Positions 33,201 through 47,135 of a DNA stretch of 64,000 nt are shown one piece after another. The position numbers and the translations under genes are program-made. Numbering within the stretch: position 1 is the stretch's first letter; every line of letters begins with the position of its first letter. This DNA comes from Amaranthus tricolor (lineage: Eukaryota > Streptophyta > Magnoliopsida > Caryophyllales > Amaranthaceae): contig NC_080051.1 in assembly GCF_026212465.1 (NCBI RefSeq), positions 23,608,727 through 23,672,726 on the forward strand. The letters are read 5' to 3'. The notes below the pieces were generated by a model. It saw nothing but the letters and a program-made list of their open reading frames with translations. It made no database searches and was not told the DNA's origin.

Positions 33201-36200
33201 ATCAATACTATGAATTAATTAATTAAATTTTATGTTAGTAATAATTACCTTTAATCCTTCAGCAGTACAATCAGAGACTTGCCAACCATGATCTTGATCT
33301 GAGAATGTCCATGATCCCTTTGAGATATGCCTATACATACCTTTGAAGTCTCCTGATGGATTGTCCTTCACCTATTTATTTATTAATATCATTTTAATTA
33401 ATTATACTCCATCAAATAATTAACTCCAACTACCACATATTTTCACATCTAATATTCCACTCAAATAAAAATTTTGAATGAGGAAAGATGACAGACAAGC
33501 TATATCCGTACCCGCACCCTCTAATGAAAATCATTATAATTATAAAAACTGTAAAAATCAATTTTTAGGGTATATGATTGTTTTTATGTGTACATATTTT
33601 AAGTAAAGAGTGCGGATATTACAAAATGTATCCCAAGACACTAAATATATACCCACGAAATTGCCACTGAAATATGTATATATCTAGAAGTTGAATATGT
33701 ACACTGATTTTTAATTTTTACCACTTTAAATACGTAGTTATATGTTAATTTTCTTGAGTTTCTAAAATAGATTATTAAAAAGTAATACCTGAGACTCTTT
33801 AATGAAGAAGTGACCTTTCTTTAGAGCTTCTCCGATTTCATCCATACCCAGATTTGTAGCTAGCAATGCTTGAATAGCAAACCCACAATCCCATTCTTGA
33901 CTTCCAAAACTCTGCATTTTTAATTTAAATGCCAACCAAATTAAATTTATTTCGATTATATTTCTGGACAAAATTAATAAATGTAGATTTTTTGTAATTT
34001 TATGGTTCGTTTGTTTGTCTTTATTAAAAGATATATGAAAATCATTTCATAAGGAAAATTTAGTGTAGTATCGGTAGGAAAATCACTTCACATGTTTTAA
34101 GTTATTGTTCTACTTCAATCATATTATTTCTTAAAAAAAAATAGTTCAATATATTACTATTTGAAAATATGGTATTTTGAGGTATGGAAAATTGCGAAAA
34201 AAATTAAATTTTTTATGATTATAAATTAAAATATCTAATAATAGTCAACCATTATAAAAAATGAGTATCTAATATTTTATTTTTCTAGAAAAAACCTTTC
34301 TTTAGTTAATTAAACTATTGTACCTGCATTTTTAATCCATCTTCAGCAATCCAAATATAATCTTGTACTCTAGCAAGGTGTTTCTTGTAGTGGTCACCAT
34401 TAGGTTCTTCCACCCAACAAGCCAACATACACAAAACCTGTAAAATTGAATGTGTTATATATAATAATATATTATGTGATTTTAATTATCATTTTAAATT
34501 TTTAGTTGAGTTGATTCTTTAATATTAGTCCTAATGATAAAAAATATATATATATTTTTGATCATTTAAAATACACATTTAATAAAATTAAACGTAATTA
34601 CCTTCTCAACACATCCAATAGTTATATAACGACTGTTCTCATCTTCATAATGTATGTGCTTCATTGTAACTTCCAAAGCTTTCTTACGAATCAATTTATT
34701 AAAGGGCCAACGAGTAAGAAAAGGTTCCGTAAAGATATAAAGAGCATCCCACATTAAATCTTGGACAAATGGGTGAGGATAGTAGAGATCCTCCTGTTGT
34801 CAATTCAAAGTTATAATTAATATTCGTGTTTTGTATTAAAATTTAGTTCATAAAACCTCATAATTTTTATCTTACCGGTGCACATAAATGACGAACTTTC
34901 TTCCAATTAATTTGGTCAAATGGTTCATTGTAAAGTTCTTCTCTAAGTTGTTTAATGAGAGGTGTAATTGGACCTACGAACCTCTTTCCATACAAGTATG
35001 ACATTGGCATATAAACCATTCGACAATAACACCACATTTTTGCTGCACAAAATAACAATTCTTATAAGAATAACCAAAATTCTCCGGAAAATGCTACTCA
35101 TCGATCAGCAGAATTTACTGGATAAGATGGTATATAAGAATAATCAAAATTTGAGTTTTAATTATTTCTTTGGTTGTTTATATACACAAATTATTGTTAA
35201 GAAATGGACTTTCAGAGAAATGCATTAGATATATGAGTTAAATTGTCTAATTAGTACAAATTACAAAGCAAATAAGAATGTGGTCTATTTGTTTTGAGGT
35301 CGCCTCTTTGAAAGATACTTTGTCATAAAAATAGTTGTATATAATGCAAAATTTATTTATCAATAGTATTATCTATCAAGAGACTTAATGTTGAAATTAA
35401 AGAAATGGACAAAGTAAATCACCAACATTAACAAAATTTGATTGGAAGGTAATAAAGAGTAAATATATACCAGGATGCATAGGAAGAAAAGAAGGTAAGA
35501 TCCAAAATTCGGGTGGCATTGGATTACTCCCAGACCAATCAAAGAGTCCAAGTATCTGAAAACATGCATTCATATATAAATTGATAAGTCATTGAAGTAA
35601 AAATACAGGGAGTACGGCAAACAGCTAATAGCTGATTGTAATGGATGATTTAAACAAGTGATGTAATTAACTAGCTTAACTATTTGATTTAGGACTCACT
35701 AGTATGAGCAACTTGTTCTAAATTAGTTGATTCATAACGATAAGTTGTTTTAACCAACTAATTAACCGAACATTAGCTAAGATTGTGCAACAATCTAGTT
35801 TGTCGTACGCCCCATAATGTTAAATTGGTGAAGGAAAAGAAAAGATCGTTTTAGATTTGGACAACTTACGGAGAGCCAGGTTTTTCCCCAAGAAGGGATA
35901 TGTGTAACGCTGCCATGATCAAGGATCCATTTACGAGCTCGAGGGCATGCATTATCGTCACCTTCATCTGGTCCAACTCCAAGTATTCTTAAACAAATAT
36001 AATTCAGTGCAGTACAAAACATGGTACTGTGTCCTTCAATATGCAATCCCCAACCTCCATCTTCATTCTGTTTTATCAATTAAACATAAAAAGGTCTTAA
36101 TTTTAAAATGTATGTAGAATCATCAACAATATTTTTTGTTAGAGTATATAACATATCCTGGGGCCTCAACTATAAGCTTAAGCTTTTGATTAAATTGGTT

Positions 36201-39200
36201 CCTTGACATGGTATCAGAGCCAACGTGAGAGGTCACGGGTTCGAATCTCAACCACCCCTCATTTATAGTGGAATATTCAGCGCCTATGCGCATCCACACT
36301 TCTAGCCCAATGGGGTCTAGTGTAAATTGGTTCCTTGACATTTTTAACTGATAATTAAATATAATAATTTCTCAAATAAACACTCCATTCATTATTTTGT
36401 AAATGTATCATTTGATTTTGAATTTCACTTGATGTACTTATTTAATTATTCATAAGTAAAAGTTACAAGAAATTAATATCAATAAAATGTACATTGTGGC
36501 AAATCAAATTAATAAGATCTCAGTTGATATATTTTAATTTTTAGATTATGAATGAATTAATAGTAATGATTTATGATTGGTAGAAGATCTAGTAAAAAAG
36601 ATTCAAATATTGTGCCACATATTGACAATAATTAATTTAATTTATTTGATACTCATAATTAATTTTTAATATTGCGTAAATATATCAAAAGCAAAAGTGT
36701 AATCAAGAATGCAATCAGAATCTCACTTAATTACAAATAAAAAAAACAAAAATGTGATTAGAATGTTGTTAAAGTGTAGTAAACCTGATGATAATAAATG
36801 CTTCGAAGGATTTCTCTACGATGTTCTGGGCCGAAAACTGAATTTAAATGTCCTGTGATATATAAGCAAAAAACCTGCATGACATTACATTGGATACCGT
36901 TATTTTGTAATAAACATATTAATAATTTAACTCTTAATCAAGATGTTATAATATATAATACTCCCTAGTCCCTAGTCCCTCCTATTCACTTTAAATGTCT
37001 CGTTTTCTTATTTGGTCAAGTCACTTTAAATGTCTCATTTTTATTTTGCGTATATTATCTTTACTAATTTACCCTTACTAAACTTAACTTTTTCACACCT
37101 TTACACCTATTAACTCTGCTTTACCCCTATAAAAATTTAAAAATACTATACTTTTTTTTCACATGTGATCCTATTTGACCACCTAAAAAATAGTGAAAAG
37201 TCAAATGGAACTCATTGGATGAATAGGAAAGAGTATATTTTAGAGTTTCAACTATAAATAGAAGAGTTTTGTATTGAATGTTGTTATTTTAAGAAGATAA
37301 AGATACAGTGTATATATAAAAGAATAGGTGACACAGGAAACCTAGTAATAAAGGAAAATACTTATAATAACAATATAATTATACTAACAAATCCTAGTAA
37401 TAAGGTTAACATTGGCATGTTTGGAATTATTTAACACCCAAAAAAATTTTCTGTTTTATTGCACTAATTCTTGCTATATACAGGCTGTTTAGTGATGGGC
37501 AAATATTTTCTCCAAACGAGAGTCTAACTGCTGGTTTTGGTACTATAAAATGGTCTGTTTGGAGATTTTGATGAATGGTTTAGGGCAACAGATTGTTATT
37601 CTTCTTGAATCTGCAGCAGAAGTAAGTGAGAGATTTAGGTTTTGCTTTGTCTGTCTGTGTTATGGTACTGATAGCATTTTAATATGCTTGTTGTTACCAG
37701 ATTTAGAGCTTTTATGATCACAAAGAAAAATCCTTTTTCTGTTCACCAACATTCATTAATGTGTTGGATACAACAATCAACATCGTGTGCCCACTTCGAG
37801 TTAGAAGTCACATAAGGTTCACTATTAAAATTATTTGGCTGTAGTAGGCATCGGTGATAATTAAGTTCATTTATAAAAATAAATTAGCATAACGTGAGAC
37901 AGCTTATATGTGTATAAAAACTAAAAGAGACACTTCAATAAAAATATGACAGTATATCCAAATGTTACACTCGGTTATATATTATACTACATTGTAGAGG
38001 TGTTTTATTTGGTTTTTGTTACTATTCTTCCATCAACCTTAATTTCTATTTTACTCTTAATTAATGTTCCATCTGATCTGTTTATTTTTTGTTTATCCCG
38101 TTTACTTATTTACACAGTTTTCAAGACAATTTTAAGCTTCAACATCTCTAGTTACGTGTTATAAAAGATTATAAAAATGTATGATAATAAAGTATATATT
38201 AGGACGAATTTAACAAGATCTCAAAAGTATATATTATTTCTTCTATATATTTCTCAAAAACCATGGTCACCTCTCCTTAAATTGAAATATCCTAAATGGG
38301 AAGATAATTAGAGAACGGAGGTAGTAATTATTTAAAATATAATCTAGTGATATTTTGTTTGATTTATTTAAATGTAAATTTTAATAACATTACTCTAACT
38401 TATACTCCCTTCTATTCTACCTAAGTGTTTTATTTGAGTTTTTATCATTTTTTAAGTGGTCAAATGGGACTATATGTGTAAAAGAAAAGTGTAGAGTTTT
38501 TAAATTTTTATAGGTGTAAAGTGGGGTTAGTAAGTGTAAATGTGTAAAAAAGTTATGTTTAGTGGAGATAAATTGGTAAAGTTAATATACCCAAAATAAA
38601 GTTAAGACATTAAAGATGACCTGATCTAATAAGAAAATGAGACACTTAGGATGAATATGAGTGAGTATAACTTTATATCATGCAATGATGCAAAGTTGAA
38701 AATATGAAAAATTAGATTATTATATTAAATAGCCTCCTTAATTAAATTGGAGATTTATAGAGAAGTATAATTGGCTTGTTAACTCAAATGTTGCTTTTTG
38801 TATTTATTACAGTAGTTGTCTAACAATAGCCTAGGCCCCTACCTGTTTATAATAACCCCTCTATTAATAATATAATATTTTTATTTTTTTTTTTGTGAAA
38901 TGTAATACTACTAAAAATAGAAATATTATTAACAAAAATATAAAAATCACAATACTAGCTACTGAAAGGATCAGTTATAAGCGCAATATAAAGAAGATGA
39001 TGAGCTGTAGTTATTCTTTTTTAAATAGTTGAAGTACTCTAAAGTCTAAAATATATCCTATTACTTTATCACGCCCCATGAGGTACACTGAAAGCCTTTT
39101 TCGTTAGAAAAGTGAATCTGCAGCTAGCTTCTTGAGAGATCGTTTTTTAGATACATTATACATGTCTTAAGTTTAGTCTATTAAAGATTAATGTCTACTT

Positions 39201-42200
39201 ACCGCATTCTTAATGTCTATTTACCGTATTCTTAATGTTTACTTACCGTATTCTTAATGTCTACTTACATTATTCTTAATGCATACTTTCAAAATCTTAA
39301 ATATTTACTTAAATCATTCTTAATGGTTACTCCCAATATTTTTAAAATATATAATGGACCGGGTTAATTTGAGAGGCAGAGGAATTTGTGATACACATAA
39401 TCCTCTACTAACATGGTGGTAAATAAATATTCCACTCTGATATGAGATGTAGATAAAATTTAAACCCGTAAATATTTTGTCACATTGGATTCCAAATTTC
39501 GATACCCATATAAATAAATCAACTCCATTAAAAAACTTAATCTATAATAAAATAGGAGTACTTGATAATTATGAATTGATTAATTAAATGTAAGAAACTA
39601 ACCAAGGGAGGAAGGAAAAATTGAGGGCCAGCAATTTCAGCAGGCCAATGACCTTGATCAGACTGCAAGGCTGTGAATATTCTGACAGCTCTCTTCAATG
39701 CGGTCGTCGCAGTTTCATATGTGATCTCCTCATCATCACCCAACTTTACCGGAGGTATTGTTTGCTTGAAATTTTTTTCTCTTAGAAACTGTCGTTTAAC
39801 AATAATTCATTAATTAAATAATGATTATCAGGAAAATAATTTTTATTGTAATAATAACTTAAAAATTTACATTTTTACACTAAGCACAAAATATTTTTAA
39901 GCAAACACTGATAATCTCAACTTTAGAATAAAAATTTTAATAATATTTACTTTTTTGAAATTTATTTTAGTTGTTGGCCAGCTTTAAAGTCCACAACTAT
40001 AAAATTACTCGATCAGTCGGGTAATTCTCATGTGTTGTACGCGAACCCAAAGATTTGAATGAAAACCTTTCTTAATGAGGGATGTATAATCAATTTAGAC
40101 TCGTTCTCGACTCAAGGACATTTATTAGAAAATTTTTATTTATGGTTTTATAATAAAATTCATGAGGTATATATCATGATAGACAGAATACTTTATACGA
40201 AATGTAACTTACTTAAGGGGATGTAACGGTCTACAAGGTGAAAAAATAGTGGTGGGTCTTGACTCTTAGCTTTGTGCGGCTAAGGCTCGGCCCCAAAATC
40301 ATTTAATGTTGATTTTAAAAAATAAAAGTTGATTCCTAAAATATGTTTGAATGATCGATTTGATTATAGGTTAAGTGATATTCCTAACACTACCAGAAGA
40401 AATTTCGTCATCACTTTATTTGTGTAGAATTAAATTATAATTAAATTTAGAATAATTTTGCTGAATTAGACTTATTTTAAGTGAGTCACTTTAAGTGTTT
40501 CCTTATTAATTTTTTTTTACAAGTTTGATGCTTAATTGCAATTTTTACTCAATATCATTGTTTTGAATTAACTAACGAGAATATATGACTTACTTTAAAC
40601 AGATTTATTTTGCACTAAAATACGTTAGTTTTTGACTCACCCCTCTAGTTTTTTCTACAAATTCTCATTCTCTCTATTTATCACATCTATAATTTATTTT
40701 ATTTTTTTAAATCATCATCCACAATTTACTTTTATCCATATATTTCTTGTCTTTTTTTCCGCTATTAAATACGTTAAAGTTAATTTGTGATTCTATTGAT
40801 TTGTTTTTCGAAGTTTGCAATATTTAATAATATTTATTATTCCTAGCAAAATTTCACAATTGAACTATATATTGTCAAATTATATAATCTATCTATAGAT
40901 ATTAGTATAAATATATATTAAACGGATAATTACTCAAAATCCTATGTTAATCTTCTAAATTCATAAAAGATTCCAATGAACAGCTAATATACTTATAGGC
41001 TGCCAAAACTATAAAATAATAATGGATGACTTTAATTATGTGATGAGGTGTTTAGATATTTGTGGGAGGAAAATATGGCATGAATTGCGAGTGTTCTATG
41101 CCCACGAGGAGCGCGAGGTACCTCATTCGTGGACGTGCGACTGTAGCCAGGCAAACACGCAAGCCAACTTGCAATATGATACTATCTTTTTTTTTACCAT
41201 TATAAGATAGGCTTAAATAAAATAAATAAATAAATAAAAACTATCTAAAAATCATGTTTAAAATTTTAACTAAAAAAAGTAATACTTACTTAAATTGAAA
41301 TAAAACATGATTTTCAACACACAATTTGATAATTGATAATTCATGTGACTGTGTCCTCCCTTCTACATCAAGTATTTAATTTATTACACTTACGGTTCGT
41401 TTGGTAAATGATAATAAACGAAATGAAAATGAACTAGTGTAATTTTGGTTGATAAATCTTTTGGCTACCTTGATGGCTAGGCTTGTCCAACGTCAATCAT
41501 CTAATAGTTTACATTAGTTGTATTACTTTTTCTTTAGTTTAATATACTTGCTTTTAGACCTCAAAAAAATATACTCCATAATAAACCAGGCCTAAGTTCT
41601 GCCCTTAAAACTACCTTATTAAAATTGATAACTATACATATAAACATTAGTAGTGCGATAAATGCCTAATTGCCTTATACAAGAACTTGTAATAAAAATA
41701 TGGATGAATCTAAAACTATCCTCATATATATTTAACATTAAATACTTCATTTAAAATAAGATCATATACTAAATTCAATTCCTAATCTTTTAATTTGTCT
41801 CTAATGAGTAGCTAATGAAACCTTTTCACACATTTTCAAACATATCATTATCTTATCCAGTGTATCCCGCTTAGAGGTGAACATGGTCCGGTTTGGTCTA
41901 GTCTGACACTTAAATCAGGCCAAATCAGAAATTCTAGCAACTTAATTTTTTAAATAAAAAATTATGATTTTTGACCATAGTACGGTTTGCGGTCCGGTCT
42001 TCTGAAACATAAAAAAAACCGAGACCAGACCGTATACCGTAATTTAATTTGAAAAAAAAAATCAGACCAGACCATTTAAACCGTAGACCAGACCAAATAC
42101 TAAAATTCTGGTTTGGTTTAAGGTTTAGACCAAGCTTTGTTCAGCCTTAATCCCGCTCATAGAAAAACTATGGACATGGCATGGATCATCATCATCATCA

Positions 42201-42386
42201 TCCTACCCAGTGTATTCCGCTTATAGAAAACTATGGACAGGGTCTGGGGAGGGAAGGACGGCGGCAACTCATACCCATAAAAGAGAGCACGGCCAAAGGA
42301 GTCCCCTGACTCGAGAAAGATAAAGAGACGTGACTATACAGAAAAGATAAATTAAACGCCTATAAATAAAAATTAAGTAGAACCAA

Positions 42387-42440
<54 letters not shown>

Positions 42441-42974
42441 AATAATAAAAAAGGAGAAAAGCACGAGGGTTAAAACACCACAAGATAAATTAAGAGGACA
42501 TAAGTAGTCTAAAACAAGGATATGACGCCTCCAACTACCTCTATCCTTAGTCAGACCCTCAGAAAGATTTAACTTTGTCAAGTCAACTTTTATTTGCTAA
42601 TTTCAAATCAATATTTTCAAACATATTAAACCTAAATTAAACTTATTGATTATGTATGTCATCATTTTTTCTCAATCTAGATCAATTAATAGAACAATAT
42701 ATATATAACAAAAACAAACGTACAATTATTTATCAAAACATAAAAAATTATATTAAAAAATAAAATAAAAAACCTGATAACGCCATAGAAGATCACCACA
42801 AGGTTTAACGTTGAAACGATTTTCGTAGAAATTACGACGAGCTTCTTCAACCTCTTGAATGGCTTCAGGAGTGCCATAATTAGGATCAAACTCCCAAGTT
42901 TGGCGTCCTACAAAATTGTTGGTACTATACAAATATGGGTCATTCGCCCCTTCGCCCACTTTTAACCTCCACAT
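29946..42974 (-). CDS. Oxidosqualene cyclase 2, probable beta-amyrin synthase, 18 exons
   Basis: Cyclises 2,3-oxidosqualene, most likely to beta-amyrin. Exons (minus strand): 42974-42774, 39788-39603, 36874-36785, 36067-35870, 35555-35471, 35042-34876, 34793-34602, 34437-34324, 33911-33789, 33371-33249, 33135-33037, 32396-32340, 32247-32201, 31800-31657, 31555-31378, 31021-30944, 30785-30702, 30056-29946. Junctions are GT-AG and the sum is 2277 nt (758 aa plus TAA), the normal family length. MWCYCR lies at 256-261; Trp in this motif is associated with beta-amyrin rather than lupeol formation (lupeol synthases carry Leu). DCTAE is at 486-490, with the second active-site cysteine in YVECT at 565. 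QW-type repeats are visible, for example QYPNGGW and QKEDGGWG. It ends [10 protein letters not shown], as beta-amyrin synthases do. The introns hold Stowaway MITEs, a TRIM fragment and a 50-base A-tract. Another pentacyclic product cannot be excluded without enzyme assay. Confidence 0.95.
31146..31365. repeat. CACTA-like repeat, copy C (truncated)
   Basis: In OSC2 intron 15, next to exon 15. Shares about 200 bp of interior with copies A and B (TAGTATAATAATTGTTG, CTTTAGTAGTATAT, TTTATAGTGGCATTTATGAA); both ends are missing. Confidence 0.6.
31863..32163. mobile_element. MITE, hAT-like ends
   Basis: About 300 bp in OSC2 intron 13 with inverted ends GTCTGTTTGGTAAAT and GTCTATTTGGTAAAT. TTTGGTAAA-type ends are common among non-autonomous hAT elements; a target duplication is not obvious. 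Confidence 0.6.
36137..36340 (+). mobile_element. TRIM-like element with internal deletion
   Basis: In OSC2 intron 3. Left repeat TGTTAGAGTATATAACATATC...CCTTGACA, then TGGTATCAGAGCC and GGGTTCGAATCTC. The body then jumps to AATTGGTTCCTTGACA, the end of the right repeat, so most of that repeat is deleted. TTTTT on both sides may be the target duplication. Confidence 0.75.
36961..37233. mobile_element. Stowaway-type MITE
   Basis: 273 bp in OSC2 intron 2. It starts CTCCCTAGTCCCTAGTCCCT, an internal duplication of the usual CTCCCTCCTATTCA end, and closes with GATGAATAGGAAAGAG. TA flanks both ends. Confidence 0.83.
38405..38665. mobile_element. Stowaway-type MITE
   Basis: 261 bp in OSC2 intron 2. 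Ends CTCCCTTCTATTC and GAATATGAGTGAG, with TA duplications. The interior resembles the 36961 copy (TCAAATGGGAC, TTACCAATTT-like blocks). Confidence 0.78.
39194..39340. repeat. 22-bp minisatellite in OSC2 intron 1
   Basis: Four clear head-to-tail copies of TCTACTTACCGCATTCTTAA plus TG with few changes, then two decayed ones, about 400 bp upstream in + coordinates of the exon 2 boundary region. Confidence 0.75.
42180..42320 (-). mobile_element. Au-like SINE 3' region
   Basis: On the minus strand it reads through CTCTCTTTTATGGGTATGAG, GTTGCCGCCGTCC, CCCCAGACCCTGTCC and AGCGGAATACACTGGGTAGG, and ends in a (GAT)n tail. In OSC2 intron 1; the 50-base A-tract at 42389 is nearby. Confidence 0.65.
42389..42438. 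repeat. A-tract of 50 bases
   Basis: Uninterrupted run of A in OSC2 intron 1, shortly after the Au-like SINE. Its exact length may be an assembly estimate. Confidence 0.85.
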
Positions 42975-43236
42975 TTTTTGATAATTCTTTCTTTTTAGCT
43001 TATCTTACAATTAGTATAGTATAGTAGTACTTTTAGAAACTAAGGTTTTTCTTCTTTAAATTCTATGCAAATTTATGAACAAAATAAAGTGACACTTTAG
43101 ATGAGGATGTGACTTATATTGGTATCAACTTATAGCATACTAAAATAATAAATTGAGAAATTACGTGCATGGTATGTATATATAAAAGAGACTTAAAATG
43201 GGTCCATCATAATAACTTGTGTATATTAAAATAATA

Positions 43237-43495
43237 TTCCCTCCTATTCTTTTTAGTTGTTCCATTTAGTTTTTTGACACTATTCATCGATCAGTCTTAA
43301 TTCGTATTTCATTCTTAATCTAGACGTCAAAATATAGTCATGTGGAATCTTGTTTGATTCGTCTCAAAGTAAATTTTATTAATATCAAATTTTTATAATT
43401 TTTAATTATATACAATTAGAGATATTTAATATTAAATTAGCATATTAAATAGTGCGTCCAAATTAAATATAACAATTAAAAAGAATTGAAGAGAG
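43237..43495. mobile_element. Stowaway-type MITE in the OSC2 promoter
   Basis: 259 bp, ends TTCCCTCCTATTCTTTTTA and AAAAAGAATTGAAGAGAG, with TA duplications. It lies about 260 bp upstream of the OSC2 start codon. A decayed relative is visible at about 11625-11900 in OSC1 intron 1. Confidence 0.8.
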
Positions 43496-43719
43496 TAATA
43501 AATAATGTTTAATAAGAAAAGGCGAAATAAGTTTAATTGTTATGTTCCTCGCTTCCCTCGTTGTAATTTTAAGCAATCGTTTTCCAGAGATTTTAGTGTT
43601 CCTACATTAGAACATGTGGTATTTGAGAAAGTTTGGTGATATATTTCTAAATAATTATAGGACATGTTCTGCACTTCTGCTTAACGTAGTTATATGAGTA
43701 GATATTATGATAATTAGAG

Positions 43720-43902
43720 TGGTCTTGAAAATTTTGAAAATTTTTTTGTAAAATTTTTATTTTATATTTTATTTATAGTAAATATATATTTTATTAATAA
43801 ACTTAACATATTTTTTTTATTAATTTTTTCATATACGGTAGAAAGAAGAGGCCCTATGCGGTCGATTACCTCACACACCTTCAAAGACCTCTCTGATGGT
43901 AA
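43720..43902. repeat. Dispersed repeat, TRIM-free copy
   Basis: Homologue of 9470-9950 without the TRIM: TTATTAATAAACTTAACATA reads straight through the insertion site. It ends with TGCGGTCGATTACCTCACAC and CCTTCAAAGACC. Confidence 0.65.
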
Positions 43903-46160
43903 CTGTTAGAGTATATATAATATGTTATGAAAAATGTTGACAAGATGTAACATTATAAAAAATATATTTGTACCACTAACAGCTACTTAAATTATTATGC
44001 CGAACAAGTTCATAATAATAGTAATATTAATAATAATGATGATAATAATAATTTTGTTATTATTTTTGTCCTTTCTTTAACACTTGATATTTTAAATTTT
44101 AGACTTTTTTTGTCCTTTCTTTTAGAATGGCTTGTTATTATTGTACTCTCTATTAACATTCAATTCGCGTATATTATGACTATTTATAATCTAATCATAA
44201 GTGCGTTTTTTAAAAATACAATATCTACATATTCTTTCAACATGTTAAATTTAAAAATTTTTTGTTAAAAATCAAATTATAAATTTATTTTAAAATCACA
44301 TAATTTTGACATATCTATATAATATTCTTGATTATATCTTAAAATCTTAATTAAAAATACATGTTTTCAACATAACTAAACTTCTTATCATATAAAAAAA
44401 TTCAAAGTAATTAATTTATATTTTAAATATAATCCATTTTTTACCAGCTTGACAAAAGTGTGATAAAGTTTATAATTTTAACTTAACTTATATTATAATT
44501 ATGAAACTCTTTTTTTTATTCATATATATACCTTTGTATATATAAACTGATCATACACATATCAAATATACTACATAAAGGAAAGCGGACGAAAACTAGT
44601 GGATTAAAAAATTGTTAATTTAAGCGATGCAACCCGAATAATACGAAGAAAAAATGGATTATAAATCAGTAATTCTAACTTTTAACGAAAATATAATTAT
44701 TTTATTTTGAGGTCATATATTTATTTGTTAAAGTTTAAAAGATTCCAAAACCTCATTTATAGTTGACCTAATTTGAAAATAACTCTATCAAAATGATCTA
44801 ATTTAAAACTTGTCTAACAAATCGTTTTGACAGAATTAGTTTTTACATAAACTTTTTGTTTTATTCTAATATATTATCGTCTCTATTCACAATGTTGATC
44901 ACGTATTTTATTTTGGCTGTTTTCATTTATTGGTTATATTTTTAATATTTGTTTTTTAGAAAACTTTTTCTTATTGGTTCAAAAATAAATATAGTAATTT
45001 CATTGATCCATTAATTTAATGGAGGATTGCACAAAGCCAAGAATGTTAAAATCTCTTAATCAATGCAAGCAAAATAACAAAATCAGACATTAATAAATCA
45101 TATGTCAAAATCAATCACTAATTCTAATTTCAATATAAAATGTGAGAACTTCCAAGTAAATAACGTTTATTTGTGATATTAACATATCACTCTTATGTGG
45201 TAGAATTCGATAGGGTGAGAGTTTTGTTATTTTAATCTATCTTTTTTGATTTTGTTTATTTTATTATTATTATTTTTTCTTTTTATGATGATTTACAAAT
45301 CACAGTGATTGATTAAGAATTTTTGATAAAATATAAAACAAAATACTTTTTAACTAATTTTATCAATAATAATTTCTAACCAATAATCGTGATTTATGTA
45401 AATCACCATAAAAAAACAAAAATATAATTGCGTGACATTCAAAAATACTTTGTTATATTAGCTATTAAGTATTAATTGTATATTTTCAAAAAGATTTTAT
45501 TAAATCAAAGTATATAGTTAATTAAAATCTTTTTAAAAATTTTGCATAGCGATGTATGATTTAGTAAGACTTTTTTTATTAATTATGGTACAAAATATCA
45601 AATTATCATACAATATACTAATTCATATGCACTTTGTACTATGTATGTCTATTACAATTACAAATTGTGCCAAGTGTCACACTTACAATGCAATTTTAAT
45701 GAAAATACAAATTATCAATGAAGAGTTTTATTGAAAGTCTTTGTAATTGGAATATAACAATTGGTGATGACATAAACTCTACAAATTCATACTAAAATTA
45801 ATATATAAGTATTAATCTAACCCACAAATTCATGTAAGATTAATTAATGTAAGGTAATTATTTTTTCACTCCTCACTTCATACTCCCAAATGCAATGCAC
45901 TATAAAGTGAGAGTTTACTAGAGAAGGTGAGAAGTTTGAGAATTAAAAAAAAGAATAATACATTATGAGTAATTTATGCAATCTTATCTTATCTTATCTT
46001 ATATATTATAAATTCTCAACAAAAGATACATCAAAGATACTCATAGTATGTAATATCAAACAAAACACACATGTAACAACATTATATGATATGATTGAAG
46101 ATTTTTTAATTACTACTACTTTTAATTGTTATCAAGAACATACGAGTTCACCAATTTCAG

Positions 46161-46290
46161 TATACCACCATCATTATCATCATCATACTCAGTGTATCTC
46201 GCTCATAGAAACTACGATTAGTGTATGAGGAGAGAATGAACGTGGCAACTCATACCCATAAAGGAGAGTGCGACCTAAGAGTCCCTCGAC
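46161..46290 (-). mobile_element. Au-like SINE 3' region
   Basis: Minus-strand copy between OSC2 and the START gene: CTCTCCTTTATGGGTATGAG, GAGCGAGATACACTGAGTATG and a (GAT)n-like tail at about 46165-46185. It is diverged from the 42180 copy. Confidence 0.6.
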
Positions 46291-47135
46291 AATTTCAGTA
46301 TACCTTTCCGAGATCTAATTCTAGCATCCAATTTAAGAGGGAATATCTAATCATAATATATTTTCAAGTGTATCACTATGATAACATCATAAGTACTTTA
46401 TGCGTTATGATTACATTTAGTATAGCATTGCTAATGCTTAAGCCTTAATTAATAATTATTATGCATATTCAACAACAGGTAAAAGGTTCTATATAAAGAT
46501 TTTACTAAATTTTGTCAAATATCATACATGTTACAAATCCAAATAATCTGTAAAAACTAAAAGTAAACCTTAATCGTGCAGCACGGATATAATCTTAGTC
46601 TAATCTATAAATAGAAGAAGTCTCAATTTGACAACGCTTTAAATCGGAGGTGCTCGAGGAAAACGAGGGCGAGTCTTGGGAAATTTGCCTAAAAAATTCA
46701 ACTAACGTATAATTCATTTATGTGGGCCCACGCGTCCCAACCAATTTCAAGTATTCCTCTGCGGTGACTGAGAATCTTCTTAATTTCCATGTTTTAAATT
46801 AGTCTAACTTTATTTTTTTATACAATGTTTATCTTACAATATACTATAAATATATAGCGTTATATCAAGTAGAGTATTTTTATAAGTTCAAAAATATAAT
46901 TGCGTGACATTCAAAAATTCTTTGTTATATTAGTTTTGATTTTAAATATTAATTGTATGTTTTAAAAACGATTTTATTATATTAAATGTGTATAGTTAAT
47001 TAAATTTTTTTAAAAAACTTTGCATAGCCATGTATGATTTAGTGGTAACTATTTTACAAGCAATGAATTAATTGTAAAATACTTATTTTATAAAGCATTG
47101 CATATTTTTTATAATATAAACTATTTTATACACCT

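Noticed and set aside
42389..42438. A-tract as the tail of a processed retrocopy
   Set aside because: No coding or transcript-like sequence lies next to it; only a short SINE region is nearby, in the wrong arrangement for a tail.
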